Shown here one piece after another: positions 1 to 7,953 of a stretch of DNA of 64,000 nucleotides. The stretch's first letter is position 1, and each line of letters begins with the position of its first letter. The DNA comes from Corynebacterium terpenotabidum Y-11 (GTDB taxonomy: Bacteria; Actinomycetota; Actinomycetes; Mycobacteriales; Mycobacteriaceae). Location of the stretch: the NCBI RefSeq assembly GCF_000418365.1, contig NC_021663.1, positions 1,922,001 to 1,986,000 of the forward strand, written 5' to 3'. The notes beneath the pieces are model-generated. The model made no database searches. It was not told the origin of the DNA and was given only the letters and a program-made list of their open reading frames with translations. The position numbers were made by a program, and so were the translations under genes.

Positions 1-110
1 GGATCAGCCTGGGCCGGGTTGGCCGGACCGAACTGAGGGGAACTGGCCGGTCGACCGGGATCTTCGCCCCACCGTCCCGCGTTCCGATTGTCGTCACCGT
101 TACCCGACAT
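1..110 (-). CDS. Partial CDS, N-terminus only (HtrA-like protease or sensor kinase?)
   Basis: An open frame starts with ATG at 110 and runs off the left edge of the window. A good ribosome-binding site (CGGAG) lies about 8 bases upstream, so I believe the start. Only 36 residues are visible; they are rich in Asn, Gly, Pro and Asp and look disordered and cytoplasmic, with no membrane segment yet. In C. glutamicum the MprA/CgtR2-type response regulator is followed by its sensor kinase and then a trypsin-like HtrA protease. The polar Pro/Gly/Asn-rich start resembles the disordered leader of such proteases more than a kinase, but this is a guess from 36 residues. Confidence 0.45.
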   Translation of the reverse strand, partial: MSGNGDDNRNAGRWGEDPGRPASSPQFGPANPAQAD

Positions 111-205
111 GAGGGTCTCCGTTCATCATGGGTGTTCTTGATCGGTAGTGCTGTACCGAACTTTTCTCGCGGGACCTATCGTGGCCTCGCTGTCTGCGAC
201 GGTTC

Positions 206-221
206 TCCCAGGTTCCTGGGA
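206..221. promoter_or_regulatory. 16-bp palindrome downstream of the response regulator
   Basis: TCCCAGG-TT-CCTGGGA has 7-bp perfect arms around a 2-nt centre and lies in the 172-bp gap between the response regulator stop and the partial gene starting at 110. A 2-nt loop is too tight for a good terminator, so a protein-binding site controlling the downstream gene is more likely. The binding protein is unknown. Confidence 0.3.
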
Positions 222-282
222 TTTTGCCGTGAAGGTGTCGAGAAGTCCATCGTGGTCGGATGCTCTTCTCCCACAAACCTGA

Positions 283-978
283 TCAGGGCATGCTCTCCCG
301 TAGCGCATAGCCCACACCCCGGACGGTGTGGATGAGCCGGTCCTCCCCCTCTGCCTCAGTCTTACGACGGAGGTAACCGATGTACACCTCAAGAGCATTT
401 CCGGAGGTGGGGAAATCATAACCCCAGACCTCCTCCAGAATCGTGTTCCTGGAGAGAACCTTGCGCGCGTTTCGTAGGAGCAGTTCCAGAAGCGCAAACT
501 CAGTACGCGTCAGACTGATACGCCGTTCACCGCGAGTTACCTCTCTGGTCTCCGGATTAAGGGTCAGGTCCTGGAAATTCAACGGCTTCGTCTCTTTTGC
601 GACCGCTGCTGCGGTCCGCCGCGAGCGTCGGTAGAGAGACCGCACCCGGGCCAGCAGCTCCTCCAAGGCGAAAGGCTTGGCCAGGTAGTCGTCAGCGCCG
701 GCATCCAGACCTGCCACCCGGTCAGCGACATCAGCCTTCTGGGAAAGCAGGAGCACCAAGACCTCGCTGCCACTGCCACGCAACTGCCGACAGATCTCCA
801 GACCGTCGACCTTGGGCAGGACACCCTCCATGATCACCAGGTCCGGACTTTCCTTGCGGATGAGAGCCTGTGCCTCCTCCCCGTCAGAGGCCTGGACGAC
901 GTCGTAACCGTTGAAAGAGAGTGACTGCCGGAGGGTGTCCCGCACGGACCGATCTTCGTCGACCACAAGAATTTTCAT
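283..978 (-). CDS. OmpR/PhoB-family response regulator, MprA/CgtR2-like, Glu at the phospho-acceptor position
   Basis: A 231-residue transcriptional regulator with an N-terminal receiver domain (about 1-115) and a C-terminal winged-helix DNA-binding domain (about 135-228, with the [17 protein letters not shown] and VRGVGYALR motifs of the OmpR class). The start MKILVVDED at 978 is chosen because it begins directly at the receiver strand; an in-frame ATG at 987 would add three residues. The acidic pocket (D7, E8, D9) and the switch Lys of LAKPF are present, but the usual phospho-acceptor Asp is Glu51, in VIMEGVLP where LDxxLP is expected. No kinase gene follows directly: the next start is at 110. 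Position beside rpmF/rpmE2 matches the C. glutamicum cgtR2 locus. Confidence 0.9.
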   Translation of the reverse strand: MKILVVDEDRSVRDTLRQSLSFNGYDVVQASDGEEAQALIRKESPDLVIMEGVLPKVDGLEICRQLRGSGSEVLVLLLSQKADVADRVAGLDAGADDYLAKPFALEELLARVRSLYRRSRRTAAAVAKETKPLNFQDLTLNPETREVTRGERRISLTRTEFALLELLLRNARKVLSRNTILEEVWGYDFPTSGNALEVYIGYLRRKTEAEGEDRLIHTVRGVGYALRESMP

Positions 979-1192
979 ACCGACCATTGTGCACGATTCA
1001 CCCGTCCTGGTCCTCCCCCGAAGCTGTCTTTTCAGGGAACCGACAGGATCAATGAATAGACCTGCCATTTTCACGAAGATTTCGATCCTCAAAAACCGTC
1101 GGCACGCAGCATAGCTGGGAGTTACATAATAACGCCGACCGCCGCCACCGGTGGGAACCGGGGACGGCGGTAGGTGTGTCAGACTGTGGAGA

Positions 1193-1360
1193 CTAGTCGA
1201 GTTCGACGAGACCCAGCTGGGCCGCCTTGACCAGGCGGCGCGGGATCTGGACCTCACGACCCTGGACCTTAACGGTCTGGAGGGCGGTGTTGTCGGACTT
1301 CCACTGCGAACGACGCGAGTGGGTGTTCGCACGGGACATGCGGCGCTTCGGAACTGCCAT
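1193..1360 (-). CDS. rpmF: 50S ribosomal protein L32
   Basis: This 55-residue protein begins [20 protein letters not shown] and ends [11 protein letters not shown], the standard short actinobacterial L32, which binds 23S rRNA in the large subunit. It contains no cysteine, so it lacks the CxxC zinc ribbon of other L32 proteins. It follows rpmE2 by 16 bases in the same direction and is probably co-transcribed with it. A GC-rich stem at about 1142-1170 downstream could terminate the pair. Identification is by near-complete sequence familiarity. Confidence 0.97.
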   Translation of the reverse strand: MAVPKRRMSRANTHSRRSQWKSDNTALQTVKVQGREVQIPRRLVKAAQLGLVELD

Positions 1361-1376
1361 TGTTCTCTACCCTCCT

Positions 1377-1646
1377 CTACGCGTTCTTCTTGGACGGACG
1401 GACACGGGAACCAAACCGGCGCTGGAACTTCTCGACGCGGCCAGCGGTGTCCATGACACGCTGCGCACCGGTCCAGAACGGGTGGGACTCGCTGGTCACG
1501 TCAACGACGATCAGCGGGTACTCATTTCCGTCCTCCCACTCGACCGTACGGTCGGAGGAGACGGTGGAACGCGTCAGGAACTGGTGGCCAGTGCTGGCGT
1601 CCTTGAAGACTACCGGGTGGTAGTCGGGGTGGATATCGCTCTTCAT
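1377..1646 (-). CDS. rpmE2: 50S ribosomal protein L31 type B
   Basis: An 89-residue L31 of type B: starts [20 protein letters not shown] and ends in a basic tail. Type B lacks the four zinc-binding cysteines of type A L31, and there is no cysteine here. Such paralogues typically replace the zinc form when zinc is scarce, and in several actinobacteria they are under Zur control. The start at 1646 is the only one that gives the family N-terminus. It forms a likely two-gene operon with rpmF and is divergent from rpmB-rpmG-rpsN-rpsR. Confidence 0.96.
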   Translation of the reverse strand: MKSDIHPDYHPVVFKDASTGHQFLTRSTVSSDRTVEWEDGNEYPLIVVDVTSESHPFWTGAQRVMDTAGRVEKFQRRFGSRVRPSKKNA

Positions 1647-2086
1647 TCTCAATCCCTCAGGGTCGGGCACCAGGTCGGTCCCGCGGGCGTGACGCCGGTA
1701 GACTGGTCCGATGAGGACCGGGCACCGGTGAGGCCGTAGGTCGTGCCTGGGTCGGGTTTGGAGTGTGGGCCTGCCACGTCTTCGCGGGGCAGTAACACAG
1801 CGAACCACCATAACCCGCGACCCCGCGCGCGGTGAAATCACCGGTCCCGCGACCGGCATCAGTGTCCCTCCATCGGGACCATGACCGACCGGTAACGACC
1901 TGATTAGGTTGACGCACCTGTCGTCAGGTAGAGTTTGCCACCGCTGTTGTCTAAGTAAACGTCATCGCCCGATCGACCATGTCCACACAGCGCCCCGGCA
2001 CGCCCGCTTCCTGTCTAGTTGCAGGCATCTCATATTGTCGGCGCGGCGCCCGGACCGGACGAACGGGCGGAAGGAGAAATATACCC
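1647..2086. other. 440-bp divergent intergenic region between rpmE2 and rpmB
   Basis: No convincing gene. It must hold the promoters of both ribosomal-protein operons. A TTGACG hexamer occurs at 1909-1914, overlapped on its right by the inverted repeat ACCTG-TCGT-CAGGT (1916-1929), a possible operator. I looked for an AT-rich Zur-type palindrome (TGAAAAT/ATTTTCA-like), as expected for zinc-free ribosomal paralogues, and did not see one. GAAGGAG at 2069-2076 serves as ribosome-binding site for rpmB. Confidence 0.5.
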
Positions 2087-2323
2087 ATGTCGGCATTTTG
2101 CCAGGTCACGGGTCGGAAGCCGGGGTTCGGCAAGTCCGTCTCGCACTCGCACCGCCGCACGAACCGTCGCTGGAACCCGAACATCCAGCGTCGTTCGTTC
2201 TACCTGCCCTCTGAGGGACGGACGATCACCCTGAACGTCTCCACCAAGGGCCTCAAGACCATCGACCGGGACGGCATCGAGTCTGTCGTCGCCAAGATCC
2301 GCGCTCGTGGGGAGAAGATCTAA
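2087..2323 (+). CDS. rpmB: 50S ribosomal protein L28
   Basis: A 78-residue L28 ([20 protein letters not shown]...), with the CQVTGR start, the [10 protein letters not shown] middle and the IRARGEK end of the family. The start at 2087 has a good upstream GGAG. It has a single cysteine, so no zinc ribbon. It is first in a compact operon: its TAA overlaps the ATG of rpmG by one base, followed by rpsN and rpsR. The same gene set occurs as the alternative ribosomal operon of mycobacteria (rpmB-rpmG-rpsN2-rpsR2). Confidence 0.97.
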   Translation: MSAFCQVTGRKPGFGKSVSHSHRRTNRRWNPNIQRRSFYLPSEGRTITLNVSTKGLKTIDRDGIESVVAKIRARGEKI

Positions 2324-2487
2324 TGGCACGTAATGACATCCGCCCCATCATCAAGCTGAAGTCCACCGCGGGCACCGGTTACACCTACGTGACCCGCAAG
2401 AACAAGCGGAACAACCCCGACCGGATCACCCTGAAGAAGTTTGATCCGATTGCTCGCAAGCACGTCGAGTTCCGCGAGGAGCGTTAA
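2323..2487 (+). CDS. rpmG: 50S ribosomal protein L33
   Basis: A 54-residue L33 beginning [20 protein letters not shown] and ending [15 protein letters not shown]. It contains no cysteine, so it is the C-minus (zinc-independent) form. The ATG at 2323 overlaps the rpmB stop codon (TAATG), which implies translational coupling. The next gene, rpsN, starts 3 bases after its stop. Confidence 0.97.
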   Translation: MARNDIRPIIKLKSTAGTGYTYVTRKNKRNNPDRITLKKFDPIARKHVEFREER

Positions 2488-2490
2488 TCC

Positions 2491-2796
2491 ATGGCGAAGA
2501 AGTCCAAGATCGCGAAGAACGAGCAGCGCAAGGAAATCGTCGCCCGCTTCGCTGAGCGTCGTAACGAGCTCAAGGCCATCATCAAGAACCCGAACTCCAC
2601 CGACCAGGAGCGTACGGACGCACAGTTCGAGCTGAACCGTCAGCCGCGCGACGCCTCCCCGGTCCGCGTCCGGAACCGCGACGCCGCCGACGGCCGCCCC
2701 CGCGGTTACCTCCGCAAGTTCGGTCTGTCCCGCGTCCGCGTCCGCGAGATGGCTCACCGTGGTGAGCTTCCGGGCGTCCGCAAGTCCAGCTGGTAA
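2491..2796 (+). CDS. rpsN: 30S ribosomal protein S14 (long, zinc-independent form)
   Basis: A 101-residue S14 ([20 protein letters not shown]...), with the C-terminal [20 protein letters not shown] signature. Its length and lack of cysteines mark the long C-minus form rather than the short CxxC zinc form. It binds 16S rRNA in the 30S head. It starts 3 bases after rpmG and is followed by rpsR after a 15-base gap carrying GGGGAG. Confidence 0.97.
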   Translation: MAKKSKIAKNEQRKEIVARFAERRNELKAIIKNPNSTDQERTDAQFELNRQPRDASPVRVRNRDAADGRPRGYLRKFGLSRVRVREMAHRGELPGVRKSSW

Positions 2797-2811
2797 AGGG
2801 GAGCTCACACA

Positions 2812-3060
2812 ATGAAGCGCACCAATCACAAGAAGGCGCGGATCGAGCAGTCCCGCCGCCCGAAGAAGAACCCGCTCAAGGCAGAGGGTATCGAGACCGT
2901 CGACTACAAGGACTACGCCCTGCTGCGTAAGTTCATCTCCGACCGTGGAAAGATCCGCGGCCGCCGCGTCACCGGTCTCACCCCCCAGCAGCAGCGTCAG
3001 GTCGCCACCGCGATCAAGAACGCCCGTGAGATGGCACTGCTGCCGTTCCACAGCCGCTGA
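2812..3060 (+). CDS. rpsR: 30S ribosomal protein S18 (alternative paralogue)
   Basis: An 82-residue S18 with the family core [18 protein letters not shown] and [20 protein letters not shown]. It has no cysteines, like its operon partners. It binds 16S rRNA in the 30S platform with S6. Its place after rpsN, away from rpsF/ssb/rplI, indicates the rpsR2-type paralogue rather than the usual operon copy, though I cannot see whether a second copy exists. A strong terminator follows at 3141-3176. Confidence 0.95.
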   Translation: MKRTNHKKARIEQSRRPKKNPLKAEGIETVDYKDYALLRKFISDRGKIRGRRVTGLTPQQQRQVATAIKNAREMALLPFHSR

Positions 3061-3140
3061 TCCGCTGACCTGACCCTCAGCACGCTGGTCCGGTGACACG
3101 GACCACAGCTCTCCGAAGAAGAGCGTTTACTAAAGACACC

Positions 3141-3176
3141 TGAACCCCGCCCCGGTTGTCCCCGGAGGCGGGGTTC
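3141..3176 (+). terminator. Intrinsic terminator of the ribosomal-protein operon
   Basis: TGAACCCCGCC at 3141-3151 pairs perfectly with GGCGGGGTTCA at 3166-3176 (11-bp stem, 14-nt loop), followed by GTCGTTTCC. It lies 80 bases past the rpsR stop and before the RDD gene at 3251. Confidence 0.8.
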
Positions 3177-3250
3177 AGTCGTTTCCGTGCCCGAACACCT
3201 CAGGTACCGTAGAGGACGCACCCGTTTCACGATGAAAGGCGTCCTCCCTC

Positions 3251-3958
3251 ATGACCACCCCGCCCAACTCCTCCGGCCCCTCCGGCGCCCCCGAGAACCC
3301 CTACCACGACAACAGCGGCACGTCAGCGGATGATGCCGGCCGGACCAGTGGATTCCCCGGCGCCTTCCCTGCCGGCGACGGAGACGTTGATCCGATTGGC
3401 CTCCCCGCGGATGCCACCGGATCCGATCCCGTTCCTCCGCTCACCGGTGGCCTCTACGCCGGGGCAGGAAAGCGGTTGGGCGCCTTCCTCATCGACCACA
3501 TCATCATCGGCATCATCGGTCTGATCCTCCTCATGGTCTTCGCCGGCGAGGATTTCACCACCTACGCCGACGAATACAATGCCTGGGATGCCGCCGGTCA
3601 GACCGGAGATGCCCCGACCCTCGATCTCGGCGGCTTCCTTCTCGCCTGCCTGCTGACCCTGGTGATCTGGTTCATCTACCGGATCCTTTTGGAGAGTCGC
3701 AGCGGCCAAACGCTCGGTAAGAAGGCGCTGGGGATCAAGGTCGTTACCGCTGAAGGTACAACGGTGACCGTCGGCACCTCCTTCAAGCGCAACTCCTGGT
3801 ACATCGCCGTGTTCCTGCTCTCGGTATTCGTCGGCACGATCGGTGGACTCGTCAGCCTGATCCTCATGGGCGTTCTCGGTGTGACGATCAGACGGAGCCC
3901 GTTCTCTCAGCACACCTTCGACCAGTGGGCGAAGACCTACGTCGTCAACGCCCGCTGA
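3251..3958 (+). CDS. RDD family membrane protein
   Basis: A 235-residue protein with a disordered Ser/Pro/Asp-rich N-terminus (about 1-70) and an RDD-domain core. The motifs are AGKRLGAFLID at the first membrane helix, SGQTLGKKALGIKVV between helices 2 and 3, and FDQWAKTYVV at the end. Three to four hydrophobic segments are visible. RDD proteins are poorly characterised integral membrane proteins; some have been linked to sodium/proton antiport. A second RDD gene follows 41 bases downstream with the same layout, so the two are probably a tandem duplication and an operon. Confidence 0.85.
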   Translation: MTTPPNSSGPSGAPENPYHDNSGTSADDAGRTSGFPGAFPAGDGDVDPIGLPADATGSDPVPPLTGGLYAGAGKRLGAFLIDHIIIGIIGLILLMVFAGEDFTTYADEYNAWDAAGQTGDAPTLDLGGFLLACLLTLVIWFIYRILLESRSGQTLGKKALGIKVVTAEGTTVTVGTSFKRNSWYIAVFLLSVFVGTIGGLVSLILMGVLGVTIRRSPFSQHTFDQWAKTYVVNAR

Positions 3959-3999
3959 ATCACCGCCCACCGCCCATCCAACGCCCCTAAGGAACCGCC

Positions 4000-4716
4000 A
4001 TGTCCGACCAGAACCCCTTCCGCCCCGGTGAACCGGACGGCGCCTCCGACAACACCTCGGACGGCGCCGCGTCCCCGACGCCGGACGCCACCTCCACCCC
4101 CTCGTCCTCCAGTGGGTACCCGACGGGCGGCTTCCCCCCGCCCGGCAACTACCCACCGCCTGTCGGCGGTTACCCGCCGGCCGCAGGTGGGTTTCCGTCG
4201 GCCCCTTACACGCTCATCTCCCCCTACCCGGGCGTGGGGGCGCGCTTCGGCGCCCTGGTGCTCGACTATCTCCTTATGCTTGTCGTCTCCGGCATCATCG
4301 GTGCCACATTCATGTGGGGCGATGTCGCTGACTGGTTCGACGCCCTCGACCGCTGGGACGGCACCGGTTCCGCACCCGAACTGAACATGGCCGGGATCTA
4401 CATCGTCGGCGTGCTCAGCGTGGTCCTGTGGTTCGCCTACCGCATCGGGATGGAATGTACCCGCGGGCAGACCCTCGGCAAGATGGCGGTGAAGATCAAG
4501 GTCGTGGACGTCGACGGGAACCTGCCGACGTTCGGCGCGTCCTTCACCCGTAACTCGTGGTACCTCATCGTCCAGGTCATCGGCCTCATCCCCTTCATCG
4601 GCTGGATCGCAACCATCGGCATCCCGATCGCCCTTGCCGTGTCGATCGGCAACAGCCGCTACCGCCAGTCCTTCACCGACGTCTGGGCGAAGACCTACGT
4701 CATCAGCACCCGGTGA
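4000..4716 (+). CDS. RDD family membrane protein (second copy)
   Basis: A 238-residue paralogue of the preceding gene. The N-terminal 80 residues are low-complexity (Pro/Gly/Tyr, repeats like GGYPP). The RDD core follows: GARFGALVLDYLLML, GQTLGKMAVKIKVVD, and the end FTDVWAKTYVISTR. About four membrane segments. The Pro/Gly/Tyr leader resembles cytoplasmic leaders common on small actinobacterial membrane proteins. Function unknown; partner or redundant copy of the upstream RDD protein. Confidence 0.85.
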   Translation: MSDQNPFRPGEPDGASDNTSDGAASPTPDATSTPSSSSGYPTGGFPPPGNYPPPVGGYPPAAGGFPSAPYTLISPYPGVGARFGALVLDYLLMLVVSGIIGATFMWGDVADWFDALDRWDGTGSAPELNMAGIYIVGVLSVVLWFAYRIGMECTRGQTLGKMAVKIKVVDVDGNLPTFGASFTRNSWYLIVQVIGLIPFIGWIATIGIPIALAVSIGNSRYRQSFTDVWAKTYVISTR

Positions 4717-4720
4717 CCCC

Positions 4721-4737
4721 GTGCTCTAATAGAGCAC
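4721..4737. promoter_or_regulatory. 17-bp perfect palindrome abutting the AEC transporter start codon
   Basis: GTGCTCTA-A-TAGAGCAC has 8-bp perfect arms and ends directly at the ATG at 4738. It contains TCTAAT (4724-4729), one mismatch from a TATAAT -10 element and 8 bases from the A of the ATG, which fits leaderless transcription. No Shine-Dalgarno sequence is present. The palindrome would then cover the -10 region, an ideal repressor position. Confidence 0.5.
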
Positions 4738-5694
4738 ATGCTTGACGTCTTCAGTGGGTTCCTCGTTGTCGTCATCGTCATCGTCCTGGGATTCGCTGTG
4801 GGACGCCGTGGCCTGCTCGGCCCGGACGCGGTCTACACCCTCAACATGTTCGTGTTCTGGGTCGCTACTCCGGCGCTCCTGATCAACTTCCTGTCCCAGG
4901 CGAACCTCGGCGACGTCTTCGGTGAGAATCTCGCCGTCGTCGTACTCAGCTCCGTCCTTGCCGGGGCCGTCGGCTTCCTCGGTGCCCGTCATCTCGCCGG
5001 ACGCGACGTCCCGGACAGTCTCGTCACACTGTTGGCATGCTCCTACTGCAACGGGTCTAACCTGGGTGTCCCACTGGTGAGCCATGTTCTCGGGGACCCG
5101 ACCGCCTCACTTCCGGTCATCATCTTTCAGACCGCCGTCTACGGTCCGGCGGTCGTCCTGCTCCTCGACGTCTCCACCCGCCGCCGCAGCAGCGAGGACG
5201 CCGGACTCGGCCCACTGATCCGTGAACTCGTGCTCGGTGTCGTCCGCAACCCCCTGATCATCGCCGCCGTGGCCGGCGCGACCTTGGCGGTCCTCCGGAC
5301 GACGAGTGGCTGGACGCTGCCTTCCCTGCTCGCAGAACCGGTTGCCATTCTCGCCGGGGCGGCGGTCCCGGTGGCCCTCATCGGCTTCGGCATGTCGATG
5401 GCCCAGGTCCGGGTACTCGGCTCCGCGAGCCCGAAGCGCAGCGTCTGGGTCGCCGCCGTTGTGAAGACCGTGGTCCACCCACTGATCGCGTATGCACTGG
5501 CGCGGATCCTCTTCGATGCTTCGGGACCGGCGCTGCTCGCCTTCGTCGTGGTCGCCGCACTTCCCACGGCACAGAACGTGTTCACCTATGCACAACGGTT
5601 CGGGACGAATACCGTGCTCGCCCGGGACACGGGGGTGGTCAGCACACTGCTCTCGATCCCTTCCATTGCAGTGATCGCCCTACTGCTGGGGTGA
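4738..5694 (+). CDS. AEC family transporter (auxin efflux carrier-like permease)
   Basis: A 318-residue, very hydrophobic protein with about 8-10 membrane segments and the AEC family pattern: FWVATPALLINFLS near the N-terminus, CSYCNGSNLGVPLVSHVLG in the middle, and AALPTAQNVFTYAQRFG near the C-terminus. Bacterial AEC proteins export or import dicarboxylates such as malate or malonate, and possibly amino acids; the substrate cannot be told here. The start at 4738 lies directly after a 17-bp palindrome with no ribosome-binding site, suggesting a leaderless message. It is 21 bases after the second RDD gene but probably has its own promoter. Confidence 0.85.
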   Translation: MLDVFSGFLVVVIVIVLGFAVGRRGLLGPDAVYTLNMFVFWVATPALLINFLSQANLGDVFGENLAVVVLSSVLAGAVGFLGARHLAGRDVPDSLVTLLACSYCNGSNLGVPLVSHVLGDPTASLPVIIFQTAVYGPAVVLLLDVSTRRRSSEDAGLGPLIRELVLGVVRNPLIIAAVAGATLAVLRTTSGWTLPSLLAEPVAILAGAAVPVALIGFGMSMAQVRVLGSASPKRSVWVAAVVKTVVHPLIAYALARILFDASGPALLAFVVVAALPTAQNVFTYAQRFGTNTVLARDTGVVSTLLSIPSIAVIALLLG

Positions 5695-5780
5695 GCCACC
5701 TGATAAATTGACGCCTGTGAACCGGAGAGTCCGGTGAATGTCGGGAGTCAGTGCCCGGCCAGGCTTTCAGGAGGCCCCGC

Positions 5781-6230
5781 GTGTCCAATCCTTTCGCCAA
5801 CGGCGGTCAAGACCCCTACCAGGCTGATCCCCAGAGTTCCGCACAGCAGCCCTACATCGATCCGTACGCCCAGCAGGGTTACCCTCAGCAGGGCTACTAC
5901 CAGCAGGGTTACCCGCAGCCCAATGCGCTGGTGCCCCACGCCGCCCCCGGTTACCCGGCAGTGGGATATGCGCCGAAGTCGAAGATCGCCGCCGCCCTGC
6001 TCGCGTTCTTCCTCGGTTCTCTCGGCGTGCACAACTTCTACCTGGGATACAACGGCAAGGCGTGGACCCAGCTCGGTCTGACGATTTTCGGCTACGTCAC
6101 TGCGATCTTCCTCATCGGATTTCTCTTCATCCTCGGCGTCGGCATTTGGGCCTTCGTCGAATTCATCATGATCCTCGCCGGTGGCGGCCGGTACCGCACA
6201 GATGCCAAGGGGGTGCCGCTGACCAACTAG
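5781..6230 (+). CDS. TM2 domain-containing membrane protein
   Basis: About 149 residues. A Gln/Tyr/Pro-rich N-terminus (repeats of QQGYYQQGYPQ type, about 1-65) precedes a TM2 domain of two membrane helices: KIAAALLAFFLGSLGVHNFYLGYNGKA contains the signature GxxGxHxFYLG, and the second helix ends in GGGRYRTDAKG. I chose the GTG at 5781 because CAGGAGG lies 5-11 bases upstream; an ATG at 5751 would add ten residues with no better site. TM2 proteins are small membrane proteins of unknown role. Confidence 0.85.
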   Translation: MSNPFANGGQDPYQADPQSSAQQPYIDPYAQQGYPQQGYYQQGYPQPNALVPHAAPGYPAVGYAPKSKIAAALLAFFLGSLGVHNFYLGYNGKAWTQLGLTIFGYVTAIFLIGFLFILGVGIWAFVEFIMILAGGGRYRTDAKGVPLTN

Positions 6231-6287
6231 GTCAGCGTCACCCCAGCAGGGCACCACCCTGCGCATCGTCATGGACAAGGACACCGC

Positions 6288-6312
6288 AACCCGGCGTGAG
6301 CAACGCCGGGTT
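6288..6312. terminator. Possible terminator between TM2 gene and fadD
   Basis: AACCCGGCG at 6288-6296 pairs with CGCCGGGTT at 6304-6312 (9-bp stem, 7-nt loop), between two convergent genes. The U-tract is poor on both strands, so efficiency is uncertain. Confidence 0.5.
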
Positions 6313-6380
6313 AAAACATGGCCTCCGTCGGCTACGGAGTGAACTCCACAGTTGTCGGAAATCCCCCGGCGCCCGGTCCG

Positions 6381-7953
6381 CTACCGCGACACGGCCGAGG
6401 CCGTGCCCGTCCACTCCTCACGCAGCTGACGCTTGAGCACCTTGCCGGTCGCGTTGCGCGGCAGCACATCGGTGAAGGAGACGACCTTCGGGATCTTGAA
6501 TCCCGCCAGGTGGCCCCGCAGCCAGTCCTGCAGATCCTCGGCGGCGAGGGGCGCCCCTTCTCTCAGGACGACAACCGCAGTGACTGCCTCCCCCCCACTT
6601 CTCGTCGGGGATGCCGATGACCGCGACATCGGCGATGTCCGGATGCGACTGGATGGCCTGCTCCACCTCCATCGAGTACACGTTCTCACCACCGGTGATC
6701 ACCATGTCCTTCTTGCGGTCCACCAGCGTGTAGTAGCCTTCATCGTCGCGCTTGGCGAGGTCACCGGTGTGGAACCACCCGTCATGCAGCGCCTCCGCCG
6801 TCGCCTGGGGGTTGTTCCAGTATCCGGTGAAGACGTTGGGGCCACGGATGAGCAGTTCCCCGATCTCGCCGTCGGCGACGTCCGTGCCTGAATCGTCGAC
6901 GATACGGAATTCAACGAGCTGGACCGGCTTGCCCACCGAGCCCTTCTTCCGCACCACCTCGTCTTCGGCGAGGAAGGCACAGATCGGACTGGTCTCGGTC
7001 ATGCCGAGCCCCTCGGTGAAGGGGATCCCCAGGTCGATGATGCCCGAGATGATCCCCAGCGGGCACGGGGCCCCACCGCTGATGGCGAAGCGGACGCTAC
7101 GCATGATCTCGGCCCCGAAGGAGGGGTCCGCCATCACCGCCGCCCACATCGCCGGGACGAGGAAGGCGTTCGTGACCTCGTACTTCTCGACGGCGGCGAG
7201 CCACTGCGCGGGGACGAAGCTCTCCATCACCACGCAGCTGCCACCCATGAAGAGGAAGGGGAGGGTGTTCACCCCGAGTGCGCCGATGTGGAACAGGGGT
7301 GCCGCGGAGATCGTCCGGTCACGTGAGCTCCACCCGTCGCCGAAGCCCATGCCGTGCACGGCATTCCACACGAAGTTTCCGTGGGTGAGCATCGCACCTT
7401 TCGGGCGACCTGTCGTGCCGGAGGTGTACATGATGACGCAGACGTCGCTTTCACGGACATCCCGGGTCACCCGGTCCGTGCTGCCCCGGGTCACCATGGC
7501 CTCCAGATCGGATTCCTTACCCTCCCGCCGCATGTCGGCGTCCGGAACGACGAACCGGTCACGGATTCGGGTGTTCTCCGTGCAGGACTCGTTCACCAGG
7601 TCGAGGAAGGGCATGGAGAAGAAGAGGATGGTCGCGCCGCTGTCGGCGAGGATGAACTCAATCTCCCGGGCGGTCAGCCGGTAGTTCACCGGCACGGAAA
7701 TGGCACCGAGCTTGGCGACGGCCAGGAGGATCTCCATCGACTCGATGGAGTTCATGGTCACCAGGGCGACCCGGTCGCCTCGGGCGATCCCACGCTGGGC
7801 GAGGACGTCGGCGAGGGCGTTGGTTCGTTTCTCGAGTTCGCCGTAGGTGCGGACCGCACCGGTCGTCCCGTCAATGTAGGCGACGGCATCCGGATAACGC
7901 TGATTGTGCAACGTCACCCAGTTGCCGAAACCACTGTCAAGTCTTGCAGTCAT
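6381..7953 (-). pseudogene. Acyl-CoA synthetase (AMP-binding, FadD-type) interrupted by a +1 frameshift at a C7 run
   Basis: An ANL-superfamily ligase that would activate a carboxylic acid to its CoA thioester. It has the AMP/ATP loop MYTSGTTGRPKGAMLTH and the hinge region DRKKDMVITGGENVY. The frame from 7953 runs through IPDEKWGG and then degenerates. The neighbouring frame from about 6597 to 6381 carries the expected end (EAVTAVVVLREGAP ... PRNATGKVLKRQLREEW, including the catalytic Lys region). Removing one base from the seven-C run at 6590-6596 joins the two exactly, to about 523 residues. It is divergent from a TIGR03084 protein and an acyl-CoA dehydrogenase. It could be a real mutation or a homopolymer sequencing error. 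Confidence 0.85.

Noticed and set aside
126-497. A 123-residue minus-strand frame overlapping the response regulator, considered as the missing sensor kinase
   Set aside because: No membrane helices, H-box or ATPase motifs; it lies mostly out of frame within the regulator gene.
1647-2086. Zur box for the zinc-free ribosomal genes
   Set aside because: No AT-rich palindrome near the expected consensus could be found by eye on either strand.
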